A stretch of DNA of 35,562 nucleotides from Prevotella sp. (GCA_017415455.1 JAFQGS010000127.1:1-35562), one strand, 5' to 3'; shown: positions 1 through 7,660, numbered from the stretch's first letter. Numbers and translations: made by a program. The notes: generated by a model from the letters alone, not told the origin.

Positions 1-28
1 CATATTTATAGTAAAGTTGCTATTTTAT

Positions 29-53
29 CCTTCACATCCTTCACATCTTCACA
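29..53. repeat. Short tandem 9-bp repeat at left edge
   Basis: CCTTCACAT occurs twice back to back (29-37 and 38-46) and is followed by a partial third copy (47-53). Read on the minus strand it could encode a repeated Val-Lys-Asp peptide inside a 64-residue open frame (6-200). I do not call that frame a gene, because it runs through the 22-bp repeat array and shows no recognisable domain. The stretch is probably the edge of a dispersed non-coding repeat. Confidence 0.55.
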
Positions 54-63
54 AAAATCACCT

Positions 64-151
64 GAAAAGTATGCGTTTTTTTTGACATAAACACCATGAT
101 AACACACTGAAAGTATGGCACTTACGAGTAAAAAGTATGCTGTTTTTGAAT
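64..151 (+). repeat. 22-bp periodic AAGTATG array, copy 1
   Basis: The core AAGTATG stands at 67-73, 111-117 and 133-139. A degenerate unit fills the expected slot near 89, so the period is exactly 22 bp over four units. The full-length units share the rough form NNNAAGTATG followed by a T-rich half that often ends in TTTGA. The same unit at the same spacing occurs at 12863-12950 and, on the other strand, at 31102-31167. All copies are intergenic. Function is unknown. Confidence 0.75.
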
Positions 152-187
152 TAATGCCACAAAAATGCAAAAATGTGACAATAATTG

Positions 188-327
188 GAATTAATGTCAT
201 TTTTGCCAGACATTAATTCTCCGAAAAATAACTCTTTTTATTAAACAAGTGTTAATATTTAACGGATATTAAGTTAAAACGCCCCAAAATCGGGGGAATT
301 AATGCACGCCAAAAATGACATTAATTC
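188..327. repeat. Inverted pair of 32-bp palindromic sites
   Basis: GAATTAATG-N14-CATTAATTC occurs at 188-219 and again at 296-327 with identical spacing. The N14 cores match better when one copy is reverse-complemented: 18 bp (188-205) match 310-327 perfectly on the opposite strand. Extra half-sites lie at 148-156 and 339-346. The pair flanks 76 bp of AT-rich sequence. It could be a cluster of operators or the ends of a very small non-autonomous element. No gene lies between the copies. Confidence 0.7.
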
Positions 328-424
328 AAAAAAAGTGACATTAATGCACAAAATATATAGAGAAACAAAACCATAGAAGTTATAGGAACTATAAAAACTA
401 TATCCGAAGTTCTATCATCTTAAT

Positions 425-460
425 ACAACAGAGGAGATGCGGCTGCATCTCCTCTGTTGT
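425..460 (-). terminator. Terminator hairpin after dedA
   Basis: This is a perfect 16-bp inverted repeat (425-440 with 445-460) around a GGCT loop, 24 bp beyond the dedA stop codon. There is no clear T-run on either side, so it may work as an mRNA 3'-end stabiliser as well as a terminator. Confidence 0.75.
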
Positions 461-484
461 TAATTATCAGATTCTGAAAAATAT

Positions 485-1129
485 TTATTTCTTCTTCATA
501 CCTTTGTAAATTAAATAGCCTACAATGAAAATTGTAATGCCGATAATTATATACCCTAACTCGTGACTGTACTTTGTTGCCATCTGATACACATCGTTTG
601 TTGTCTTTAGCTCTGTGTATTTGTAAATGGCATATCCGATAAAGGCAAGAATACTGTTCCAGATGCCGGCACCAAGGGTGGTGTATAGCAGGAACGGTCC
701 TATTTTCATTCCTGCCAGACCTGCAGGGATACTTATCAACTGTCTTACTGCAGGAATCAGTCGTCCGAAGAATGTTGACGTAGCGCCATGCTTTCTGAAG
801 TACTCTTCAGCATGATGTACTTTCTCTTCGTCGATGAGACACATGTGTCCGAATCTGGAATTGGCAAACCTGTACACAATAGGACGGCCAAGCCACTTTG
901 CCAGGTAGTAGTTCACTAAAGCGCCTATATCGGCACCAATGGTGGCGAATATCACAACAAGAAAGATATTCATAGAGTCGTCGGTCATGGCTTTCCATGC
1001 TGCTGGTGGTACGACTGCCTCTGACGGGAATGGGATGAATGAACTTTCTATTGCCATGAATATTGTGACAATCCAGTAGTTTAGGTTTTCAAGAACCCAT
1101 TTCAGAAGTTCGGCTACTCCAAAATCCAT
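485..1129 (-). CDS. DedA family membrane protein
   Basis: This 214-residue polytopic inner-membrane protein belongs to the DedA/VTT (SNARE-associated) family. Members are linked to membrane homeostasis, and some recycle the undecaprenyl phosphate or phospholipid carrier across the membrane. Family signs are the N-terminal FIPFPSEAV re-entrant motif near residue 31 and the FFGRLIPAVRQLISIPAG motif near residue 120, which carries the two conserved arginines. Several hydrophobic spans follow, and the C-terminus is basic and ends in Lys residues. The gene starts 24 bp after glnS, so it is probably co-transcribed from the glnS promoter and ended by the hairpin at 425-460. The exact substrate cannot be told from the sequence. 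Confidence 0.93.
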   Translation of the reverse strand: MDFGVAELLKWVLENLNYWIVTIFMAIESSFIPFPSEAVVPPAAWKAMTDDSMNIFLVVIFATIGADIGALVNYYLAKWLGRPIVYRFANSRFGHMCLIDEEKVHHAEEYFRKHGATSTFFGRLIPAVRQLISIPAGLAGMKIGPFLLYTTLGAGIWNSILAFIGYAIYKYTELKTTNDVYQMATKYSHELGYIIIGITIFIVGYLIYKGMKKK

Positions 1130-1153
1130 AGTCTGTGAGAATTTCTTTAGTGT

Positions 1154-2869
1154 TTATTTGTTTACCTTAGCCCATGTGTCCTTCAGACCTACGGTCTTAT
1201 TGAAGATGATATTGTCTTCCGTAGCGTCGTTGTCCATCATGAAATAGCCTATTCTCTGGAATTGCAGGTATTCTCCAGGCTTCTTTGTCGCAGCGTACTC
1301 TTCTATGTAGCAGTCTTTTATTGTCTGCAGAGAGTCTGGATTCAGAAGTTCCCTGAAGTCTCTTTCGTCAGCAGAAGGATTCTCAACATTGAACAGGCGG
1401 TCGTATACTCTCACTTCGGCTTTCTTGCAGTGGTCTGCAGATACCCAATGAAGAGTGCCTTTCACCTTTCTGTTGGCACCTTCCATTCCGCTCTTGCTCA
1501 GTGGGTCGTATTCGGCTTGTATCTCTATTATGTTGCCGTTCTCGTCTTTGGTACATCCGGTGCACATTATTATATAGGCACCCTTCAGTCTTACCTCCTT
1601 ACCCGGTGTCATTCTGAAGAACTTCTTTGGAGCATCCTCCATGAAGTCGTCTCTTTCAATCCACAGATTCTTTGAGAATGTTATGGTGTGTGTGCCGTCG
1701 TTCTCGTTCTCAGGATTGTTGATGGCTGTTATGTCTTCTGTCTGTCCGTCTGGATAATTTGTGATGACCAGTCTCACAGGGTTGATGACTGCCGACACGC
1801 GTGTTGCCCTTGCGTTGAGGTCTTCTCTTACCGCGGCCTCAAGCAATGCCACGTCGTTAAGGGCGTCAAACTTTGTATATCCTATGCTGTCGATGAATTT
1901 TCTGATACTTTCAGGAGAATATCCTCTTCTTCTCATGCCGCATACGGTAGGCATTCGAGGGTCATCCCATCCGTTTACGCTTCCCTCGTCAACAAGAGCA
2001 TGCAGCTTTCGCTTGCTCATCACGGTATATGTCATATTGAGTCTGTTGAACTCAATCTGTCTTGGACGGTTGTCGTTGATGTTCTCTGTCTCTCCGTTCA
2101 TTTCCTTCAGGAAGTCAATGAACTTGTCATAGAGTGGGCGATGTGGCACAAACTCAAGCGTACAGATAGAGTGTGTCACACCCTCGAAATAGTCGCTCTG
2201 TCCGTGTGCGAAGTCATACATCGGATATGCGTGCCATTTTGTTCCTGTGCGGTGATGAGGTGTGTGCATTATGCGATACATGATAGGGTCGCGGAAATGC
2301 ATGTTTGGATTAGCCATGTCAAGCTTCGCTCTCAGCACCATGGAGCCTTCAACGGCATCTGCTGTATTCATTTTCTCAAACAGCTCAAGGCTTTCTTCCA
2401 CTGGTCGGTCTCTGAACGGTGAAGGCTTGCCTGGCTCTGTTGGTGTTCCTTTCTGCTGTGCTATCTGCTCAGAGCTTTGTTCGTCGATATATGCCCAGCC
2501 TTTCTTTATCATCCATACAGCGAAATCCCAAAGCTGCTGGAAATAGTCTGAGGCATAATATATGTTTCCCCACTTGAATCCGAGCCATGAGATGTCGTTC
2601 TGTATATTCTCTACATACTCGTTGTTCTCCTTGCTTGGATTAGTGTCATCAAAGCGCAGGTTGCAAACACCGTTATATTTCTCAGCAATGCCAAAATCCA
2701 TGCAGATGGCTTTGGCATGTCCGATGTGCAGGTATCCGTTTGGCTCTGGCGGGAAGCGTGTCTGTATTCTGCCACCATTCTTGCCTTCTTCAAGGTCTTT
2801 CTCAACGAGCTGCTCTACGAAACTGAGGCTCTTTTTCTCTTCGCGATTATCTAATTCGTTCTTAATCAT
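1154..2869 (-). CDS. glnS: Glutaminyl-tRNA synthetase
   Basis: This class I cytoplasmic aminoacyl-tRNA synthetase charges tRNA-Gln. The 571-residue length is normal for bacterial GlnRS. The N-terminal catalytic domain has the HIGH signature (PNGYLHIGHAK, near residue 45), and the KMSKS-like loop reads VMSKRKL near residue 283. The C-terminal half has the beta-barrel anticodon-binding region. GluRS is less likely because the C-terminus is beta-barrel rather than helical. A strong promoter lies just upstream (2889-2920), and dedA follows 24 bp downstream. Confidence 0.96.
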   Translation of the reverse strand: MIKNELDNREEKKSLSFVEQLVEKDLEEGKNGGRIQTRFPPEPNGYLHIGHAKAICMDFGIAEKYNGVCNLRFDDTNPSKENNEYVENIQNDISWLGFKWGNIYYASDYFQQLWDFAVWMIKKGWAYIDEQSSEQIAQQKGTPTEPGKPSPFRDRPVEESLELFEKMNTADAVEGSMVLRAKLDMANPNMHFRDPIMYRIMHTPHHRTGTKWHAYPMYDFAHGQSDYFEGVTHSICTLEFVPHRPLYDKFIDFLKEMNGETENINDNRPRQIEFNRLNMTYTVMSKRKLHALVDEGSVNGWDDPRMPTVCGMRRRGYSPESIRKFIDSIGYTKFDALNDVALLEAAVREDLNARATRVSAVINPVRLVITNYPDGQTEDITAINNPENENDGTHTITFSKNLWIERDDFMEDAPKKFFRMTPGKEVRLKGAYIIMCTGCTKDENGNIIEIQAEYDPLSKSGMEGANRKVKGTLHWVSADHCKKAEVRVYDRLFNVENPSADERDFRELLNPDSLQTIKDCYIEEYAATKKPGEYLQFQRIGYFMMDNDATEDNIIFNKTVGLKDTWAKVNK

Positions 2870-2888
2870 AGTCTTATCTAAATTTGTG

Positions 2889-2920
2889 CAAAGGTACTAT
2901 AATATTGTATTATGAGCAAA
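2889..2920 (-). promoter_or_regulatory. Bacteroidetes promoter for glnS-dedA
   Basis: On the minus strand, TTTG (2917-2920), a 20-bp spacer and TACCTTTG (2889-2896) match the Bacteroidetes primary-sigma consensus fully. Transcription should start about 7 nt past the -7 box, leaving a very short leader before the glnS ATG at 2869. Confidence 0.8.
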
Positions 2921-3002
2921 AAATCAAAAGACTTTATTTCTTTACTGTTTCATACTGTGATACATATTCAACCCTTGCAGTTCCTTATGTCTTCCTGCTG
3001 TC

Positions 3003-4037
3003 TTATTTGATATTTCTTTTGTTAAGTGCCTCGGTGTATTTCTTTGCGTTTCTGAGATGCTCCTCATAAGTCTCCGCAAAATTATGTGTGCCGCTGAAGT
3101 CCTCTTTGGCGCACATGTACAGATAATTATGGTCAGTGTGGTTAAGCACGGCGTCGATGCCTGCCACCGAGGCAATCCTTATTGGTCCGGGCGGAAGCCC
3201 TTTGTTTCTGTATGTGTTATATGGACTTTTCACATCAAGCATCTTGTTGTATATTCTCCTGAGATGAAATTTCTTCATGGCAAACTTTATTGTTGGGTCG
3301 GCTTGCAACGGAATGCCTTTCTCAAGTCTGTTGAGGTACATACCTGCAATGTCTGGCTTCTCGCCGTTGTTAGAGGTCTCTTCGTCTATGATGCTTGCAA
3401 GTGTCACAACCTCATCCTCTGTAAGGCCGGCACTCTCTGCCTTGCTCATTCTCTCTTCGTTCCAGAACTTTCGGTTCTCATCCTGCATCCTTTTCATGAA
3501 TTTCTCCCATCCTGTATTCCAGTATATATCGTATGTGTTCGGGATGAAAAGAGCCGGTATCGTCTCCGGTGTGTATCCATATTGTGAGCAATGCTCAGGA
3601 TTGTTGAGTGAGTTTATCACATCTGTGCTGTCGAGCATCAGCTTATGTGACAGGAAGCCAGCAAGCTGCTCCATGGTTCTGACACAGGGAATGGTAAGTC
3701 TTACGGGAGTCTGCGTGCCGTTTCTCAATTTCCGGAGCAGTGTCAGCGCACCGTCATTGTCAATCTCATACCTTCCTGTGCGTATGTTTTCCTCGTATGA
3801 CAACAATGCGGAGCCAGTCTTGAACAGAGGCATGACATAAGGCTTGCAGAAAACAGACATCTTCTCATACACCGAGTCCGCATTGTCGTTGTTGTCTATG
3901 TAGAGAATCTGTTTCCCGTCTTTTCCTGAGATAGGAATAAAAGCCATACCGATGAGTGCTGTTGCCAATAAAATAAGGGACAGGCCAATGTGTGATATAT
4001 ATTTCTTGCTCGTTTTCTTTCTTTTCTTTTTAGCCAT
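3003..4037 (-). CDS. mltG: Endolytic murein transglycosylase MltG
   Basis: This YceG/MltG family protein is a membrane-anchored lytic transglycosylase that cuts nascent glycan strands and so sets their length. It has a short Lys/Arg-rich cytoplasmic start (MAKKKRKK), one membrane helix (about residues 18-36), and a periplasmic domain with the catalytic-Glu region ASIIDEETSN and the conserved NRLEKGIPLQADPT segment. I start it at 4037 rather than the longer in-frame ATG at 4070, because the promoter -7 box covers 4068-4075 and the upstream ATG could not be on the transcript. The resulting protein has 344 residues. It is a single gene, divergent from the HAD phosphatase gene. Confidence 0.93.
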   Translation of the reverse strand: MAKKKRKKTSKKYISHIGLSLILLATALIGMAFIPISGKDGKQILYIDNNDNADSVYEKMSVFCKPYVMPLFKTGSALLSYEENIRTGRYEIDNDGALTLLRKLRNGTQTPVRLTIPCVRTMEQLAGFLSHKLMLDSTDVINSLNNPEHCSQYGYTPETIPALFIPNTYDIYWNTGWEKFMKRMQDENRKFWNEERMSKAESAGLTEDEVVTLASIIDEETSNNGEKPDIAGMYLNRLEKGIPLQADPTIKFAMKKFHLRRIYNKMLDVKSPYNTYRNKGLPPGPIRIASVAGIDAVLNHTDHNYLYMCAKEDFSGTHNFAETYEEHLRNAKKYTEALNKRNIK

Positions 4038-4067
4038 ATTCTGATGAGTGTATTTATTGAATTCATG

Positions 4068-4099
4068 CAAAATTACATCATATTTTCTTAAGCGACAAG
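4068..4099 (-). promoter_or_regulatory. Promoter for mltG; fixes its start
   Basis: The minus-strand -7 box TAATTTTG lies at 4068-4075, with TTG at 4096-4098 after a 20-bp spacer. The box overlaps the in-frame ATG at 4070, so translation most likely starts at 4037. Confidence 0.7.
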
Positions 4100-4108
4100 A
4101 TTTTTACA

Positions 4109-4116
4109 TATCTTTG
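4109..4116 (+). promoter_or_regulatory. -7 box for the HAD phosphatase gene
   Basis: TATCTTTG matches TAnnTTTG and lies 49 bp upstream of the ATG at 4166. The -33 element is poor. The site is divergent from, and closely packed against, the mltG promoter. Confidence 0.6.
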
Positions 4117-4165
4117 CATAAGGAACACATCCGGTTTTTCAACAAAAATTAAAGTTCGGTTTAAT

Positions 4166-4810
4166 ATGAAACAGTTAACAACATACATATTTGATCTTGA
4201 CGGAACGCTGCTTGATACATTAAGCGATCTGGCGACAAGTGTAAACTATGCCCTTGCTCATCATAATATGCCTGTGCGGACAACTGACGAGGTTCGTGCG
4301 TTTGTAGGCAATGGCGTGGAGAATCTCATTCTAAGGGCTGTCCCGCAGGATACTCCTACTGCTATAGCCGCTGAGGTGCTGGACACATTCCGCAAGTATT
4401 ATATACAGCATAGCGAAGACAGCACAATGCCATATCCGGGAATAATATCGTTATTAGAGCAACTGAAACAAAGGGGAATAAAAACAGCCGTAGTAAGCAA
4501 TAAGTTTCACGCCGCCACGCAAGCACTGTGTAACAGATATTTTGGTTCGTTGATAGATGTTGCAGTGGGAGAGGGGAATGGCATAAGGCGGAAGCCAGAG
4601 TCCGATGGTGTCATTGAGGTCATGAGACAGTTGGGGGCAACAGCGGAAGAGTCGGTGTATATAGGCGACAGCGACGTGGATATACTTACGGCTAAAAATG
4701 CAAACATCTCTTGTGTAAGCGTTCTGTGGGGGTTCAGAGACGCAGAATTTCTTCAATGTAACGGCGCAATGTGTTTTGTGTCAGAACCTTTGCAGCTCCT
4801 TGATATATAA
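4166..4810 (+). CDS. HAD phosphatase, phosphoglycolate phosphatase-like
   Basis: This 214-residue haloacid dehalogenase superfamily hydrolase (subfamily IA) probably dephosphorylates a small phospho-metabolite in the cytoplasm. Motif I is FDLDGTLLDT (nucleophile Asp, residues 9-18). Motif II is VVSNK, the motif III lysine lies in RRKPESDG, and motif IV is IGDSDVDILTA. The helical cap between motifs I and II and the overall size fit Gph (phosphoglycolate phosphatase), but substrates vary widely in this family. It stands alone behind its own promoter. Confidence 0.85.
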   Translation: MKQLTTYIFDLDGTLLDTLSDLATSVNYALAHHNMPVRTTDEVRAFVGNGVENLILRAVPQDTPTAIAAEVLDTFRKYYIQHSEDSTMPYPGIISLLEQLKQRGIKTAVVSNKFHAATQALCNRYFGSLIDVAVGEGNGIRRKPESDGVIEVMRQLGATAEESVYIGDSDVDILTAKNANISCVSVLWGFRDAEFLQCNGAMCFVSEPLQLLDI

Positions 4811-4861
4811 TCTCTATCGCCTTAATTTGTCATCAGGAATATCATTATATTCAAAATAAAC

Positions 4862-4869
4862 TATCTTTG
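4862..4869 (+). promoter_or_regulatory. -7 box before the WYL remnant
   Basis: TATCTTTG lies 38 bp upstream of the ATG at 4908. It probably served the regulator or the following radical SAM/HIRAN genes. No good -33 element is visible. Confidence 0.5.
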
Positions 4870-4907
4870 CAATTATAACATTATCAGATATAAAATATTA
4901 ACCTACT

Positions 4908-5223
4908 ATGAAACCATCAATGATCTTTCACCAATATGTATGGATTATCAATACTTTAAGAAGAAAGGGGCGTCTGACCTTCGAACAGTTGAACAGGAGA
5001 TGGATGGCATAAGGTGTCGCTGATGGCAATCCGCTGCCACGCTCCACATTCAACCGACATAGAGATGCCATATCCTACTTTCGATTGGACAGGCGGTCGT
5101 TCCGGACGTTTACTCTCTCTGCAAGAGGCGCAAGCCCTCGAATCATTGTGGCAGAAGTATTTCAATGAGAATGCGGACAAGGCTGACGGCGTAACAATGA
5201 ACGCCATAAAACTTTACAATTAA
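4908..5223 (+). pseudogene. Decayed start of a WYL-type regulator, fused to an unknown fragment
   Basis: From ATG 4908 the frame reads a winged-helix N-terminus typical of Bacteroidales WYL-domain regulators (HQYVWIINTLRRKGRLTFEQLNRRW). It hits TAA at 5010-5012 and continues in the same frame with VADGNPLPRSTFNRHRDAI, the expected next part. After about 5070 the match to the family ends. A different frame (from GTG 5014 to 5223) then gives an unrecognised tail containing LLSLQEAQALESLWQKYF. No WYL domain remains. I read this as a regulator gene broken by a stop codon and a deletion that joined it to another gene's end. The family assignment rests on memory of family sequences, not on a search. 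Confidence 0.6.
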
Positions 5224-5237
5224 GAACTTTTAGTGGG

Positions 5238-5897
5238 ATGACACGTTTTAAAGGACATAACATAAAAGCTCCAATCTTTGGCATAAGCAGATTGCGAATG
5301 GGTACGGATGGTTGTGGCATAACAACCTTGGTTACTTTTATGGGGTGTCCTTTGAAATGTAAATACTGTCTGAACAGGAAATGCCATGAACCAATTTATG
5401 AAAAAGACGGCAAAACATTGCGTAATGGCATAATGATGCTAACCCCGAAGGAACTTTATGACTTGGTAAGGATTGACAATCTGTATTTCCAATCCACAGG
5501 TGGTGGTATTTGTTTTGGAGGAGGAGAACCTACTCTTTATGAGGATTTTATTATAGAGTTCAAGAAACTATGTGGTGACAGATGGAAGATAACTTTAGAG
5601 ACTTGCTTGAGATGTTTAGATGATACGATAAAACATTTATCCTCGGTTGCAGACCTTTGGATTGTAGACATAAAGTCAATGAATCCTAATATATATAAGG
5701 AATATACTGGGCGGGATTCAGAAATCTTACAGCAGCTAAAAACTATCAGTACTCTTGTTCATTGAGATAAAGTCATTGTAAAAGTTCCATACATACCAGG
5801 TTATAATGACGGTTCTGATTTAGACGCTAATGTAGAAGAGATTAAAAACAGATATGGCTTTACCAAAGTCTATAAAGTGGAATACAAAGAGTTATAG
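5238..5897 (+). pseudogene. Radical SAM activase-like gene with in-frame TGA
   Basis: The frame opens at ATG 5238 and reads a radical SAM protein related to pyruvate formate-lyase/anaerobic ribonucleotide reductase activases. The 4Fe-4S motif is GCPLKCKYC (CX3CX2C, near residue 38) and the SAM-binding segment is GGGEPTLY (near residue 95). It meets TGA at codon 176 (5763-5765). The same frame then continues with DKVIVKVPYIPGYND and ends at TAG 5895-5897, giving 219 codons in all. The part after the TGA looks like normal protein, so one base change, for instance CGA to TGA, would explain it. Sequencing error, readthrough or recent decay are all possible. The next gene starts 3 bp after the final stop, which suggests that the two act together. 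Confidence 0.75.
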
Positions 5898-5900
5898 TAT

Positions 5901-7016
5901 ATGAATAGAGGGAAAGAAAAATGTGAACTTCTTAAAAGCATACGTTTTCTTGTGGCAGATAAGTATGGTTTGGATTATAAGCCGTCTGAATGCACACTTC
6001 TGGGAGACTGCAGTGGCACATGTCCTAAATGTGATGCCGAATTAAAAGACTTACAGCGTCAGTTAGAAGAATGCGGCATTAAGGATATAGATCTTGCAGA
6101 CATTAAGATAGATGAGTTATATATAGACGAACATAAAACTGATGTCCAAGGCAATATGATTTTTCCGTCATACAAAGATTTTATTCGGCATACAATAGGT
6201 ATGCCAGGAGAACCTTACGTATATAAAGAGAAGAGACGTGTTCTTTATAAAGAATGTCAGATAGCAGGCATCACATTTCATGATTTGCATGATATCTGGG
6301 AAGAACTATATGAAGGCGCAGAGTTGGTTCTTGTGCGAGATAAGGCAAACAAGTATGACAATTACGCTATAGCTGTTGCTTTAGCCGATGATTATGATCC
6401 GGATAATTTCGATGATATTCTTGGATATGTACCTCGCACAGAGAATAAACACCTTGCAACCATGTTGGATCTTGGCTGGGCTGATGCTTTTGAATGTGAA
6501 CTAAGTCAGGTGAATGGAGACAATCCTTACAAAGGAAGCTTGTACATGAAAATATACATGGTCAGTAGAGAAGAGGAGGAGATAGATGATACAAGGAATC
6601 TTCTAAGAGTTCTTGAACTTGATGAAGGCGGATATCGGGATTTAACATCCAGCTTATCAACACAAGGCTGTTCGTGTTTCCGTTGGGGAGGATTCCCTCC
6701 CTGGGAACATAAACTCCCAAAGAAGGGAGAGATGGTTGTGTTCATGTATAAGGAAGAGCAATCAACAGTTCTATACCTCATGCACTGTATGGCTGTAGGC
6801 GATGATGACGCATCATACTTCGTGGCGGATAAAGATAGTTTGTTTGCGGTTGATGATTGCTGTTATTATGTATTTACCAACAGTAAAGGTCCTGTAAGGA
6901 TAAATAATACGGATTTAAGTTTTCTCGGTTCTGAGAATATAAACAAAGGACAGCCCGAGAAGTTCCTGTCCGAAGTAGCCAGTTTCAGGCTCATATATAT
7001 GCTTGATAAGTACTAA
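5901..7016 (+). CDS. Cys-motif plus HIRAN domain protein
   Basis: This 371-residue soluble protein has three parts. Residues 1-60 are basic, then Cys-rich: Cys31, Cys37, Cys41 and Cys44 lie in ECTLLGDCSGTCPKCDAEL, giving CX5CX3CX2C. Such a motif could hold a metal or an Fe-S cluster. Residues about 95-225 look like a HIRAN domain (ITFHDLHDIWEEL, LVRDKANKYDNYAIAV, LGYVPRTENKHLA). HIRAN domains bind DNA ends or damaged DNA in helicases, but stand-alone forms are poorly known. Residues about 235-371 are unrecognised and contain a conspicuous GCSCFRWGGFPPW segment. The gene sits 3 bp after the interrupted radical SAM gene and ends before the hairpin at 7132-7161. The Cys-rich part might be the activase's partner or substrate, but that is inference. 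Confidence 0.8.
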   Translation: MNRGKEKCELLKSIRFLVADKYGLDYKPSECTLLGDCSGTCPKCDAELKDLQRQLEECGIKDIDLADIKIDELYIDEHKTDVQGNMIFPSYKDFIRHTIGMPGEPYVYKEKRRVLYKECQIAGITFHDLHDIWEELYEGAELVLVRDKANKYDNYAIAVALADDYDPDNFDDILGYVPRTENKHLATMLDLGWADAFECELSQVNGDNPYKGSLYMKIYMVSREEEEIDDTRNLLRVLELDEGGYRDLTSSLSTQGCSCFRWGGFPPWEHKLPKKGEMVVFMYKEEQSTVLYLMHCMAVGDDDASYFVADKDSLFAVDDCCYYVFTNSKGPVRINNTDLSFLGSENINKGQPEKFLSEVASFRLIYMLDKY

Positions 7017-7131
7017 TCAATTGTATTCTACTTGCCAAATAAAGCCGGGAGTGACATCGTTTAAATTATCGGAATGTGGTAGAATAAAGGAGATATAAAA
7101 ATACATATAAATGCTATATGCGGTATAAAAC

Positions 7132-7167
7132 AAACAGACAGACGTATTCGCCTGTCTGTTTTTATTT
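7132..7167. terminator. Bidirectional terminator between HIRAN and DUF1573 genes
   Basis: The 10-bp arms AAACAGACAG (7132-7141) and CTGTCTGTTT (7152-7161) enclose a short inner stem. A T-run follows on plus (to 7167), and a T-rich tail follows on the other strand, so it can serve both convergent genes. Confidence 0.8.
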
Positions 7168-7214
7168 GATAGTGTCGGTAGAGCTATGTCAAAACCAACT
7201 GTTCTCTTTCGTTC

Positions 7215-7607
7215 TTACGGTTCCTTAACCTCCTGCATGTCACCTTCTATGTATAGACGGAGAAGGCTGTTCGCGCAGTTGGTGCGGATTGTTACAGTCT
7301 TTTTAAAATGTCCGGGGAACTTTCCTTTGCCATTATATGTAACACTTACCTCGCCTTTCTCTCCCGGAGCAACAGGTTTCTTAGTGTAAGTTGGAACCGC
7401 ACAGCCACAACTTGCCACGGCTTGGTTGATTATTAATGGAGCGTCGCCTGTGTTTGTAAATGTAAATGTGCACTTCTGCACAGGATTACTTTCAGAGAAT
7501 GTTCCGAAGTTGTGTGTTAGCTTATCGAATTTTATCTCCGGTCCCTTCTGAGCAAGCATGCATACAGAGGCTAACATCATAAATGTCATTAAAGCAATCT
7601 TTCTCAT
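7215..7607 (-). CDS. DUF1573 family exported protein
   Basis: This is a small secreted or periplasmic protein of the Bacteroidetes DUF1573 family. I start at ATG 7607 (130 residues), since longer frames would begin inside the -7 box at 7653-7660; ATG 7613 is an alternative. An N-terminal signal peptide (MRKIALMTFMMLASVCMLAQ) is followed by the family's immunoglobulin-like pattern: FDKLTHNFGTF, FTFTNTGDAPLIINQAVASCGCAVP and APGEKGEVSVTYN. The conserved CGC pair is present. The role is not known. It is a single gene convergent with the HIRAN gene. Confidence 0.88.
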   Translation of the reverse strand: MRKIALMTFMMLASVCMLAQKGPEIKFDKLTHNFGTFSESNPVQKCTFTFTNTGDAPLIINQAVASCGCAVPTYTKKPVAPGEKGEVSVTYNGKGKFPGHFKKTVTIRTNCANSLLRLYIEGDMQEVKEP

Positions 7608-7652
7608 AATCATATTATAGTCTAAGTTCTTAATATTTTCTTTATTACATCG

Positions 7653-7660
7653 CAAAGTTA
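7653..7660 (-). promoter_or_regulatory. -7 box for DUF1573 gene
   Basis: Minus-strand TAACTTTG (TAnnTTTG) lies 46 bp upstream of ATG 7607. It rules out the longer start at 7655. Confidence 0.55.

Noticed and set aside
64..151. CRISPR array
   Set aside because: The period is only 22 bp, the repeats are degenerate and have no unique spacers, and no cas gene is in the window.
6..200. 64-residue minus-strand frame as a gene
   Set aside because: It spans the 9-bp and 22-bp repeats and has no recognisable domain or start signal. A dispersed repeat explains it better.
1688..2422. 244-residue plus-strand frame opposite glnS
   Set aside because: It is the antisense shadow of a clear glnS coding sequence and its peptide has no domain.
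5763..5765. Selenocysteine codon
   Set aside because: There is no obvious SECIS-type hairpin just after the TGA, it is not at a motif cysteine, and no selenoprotein genes are seen nearby.
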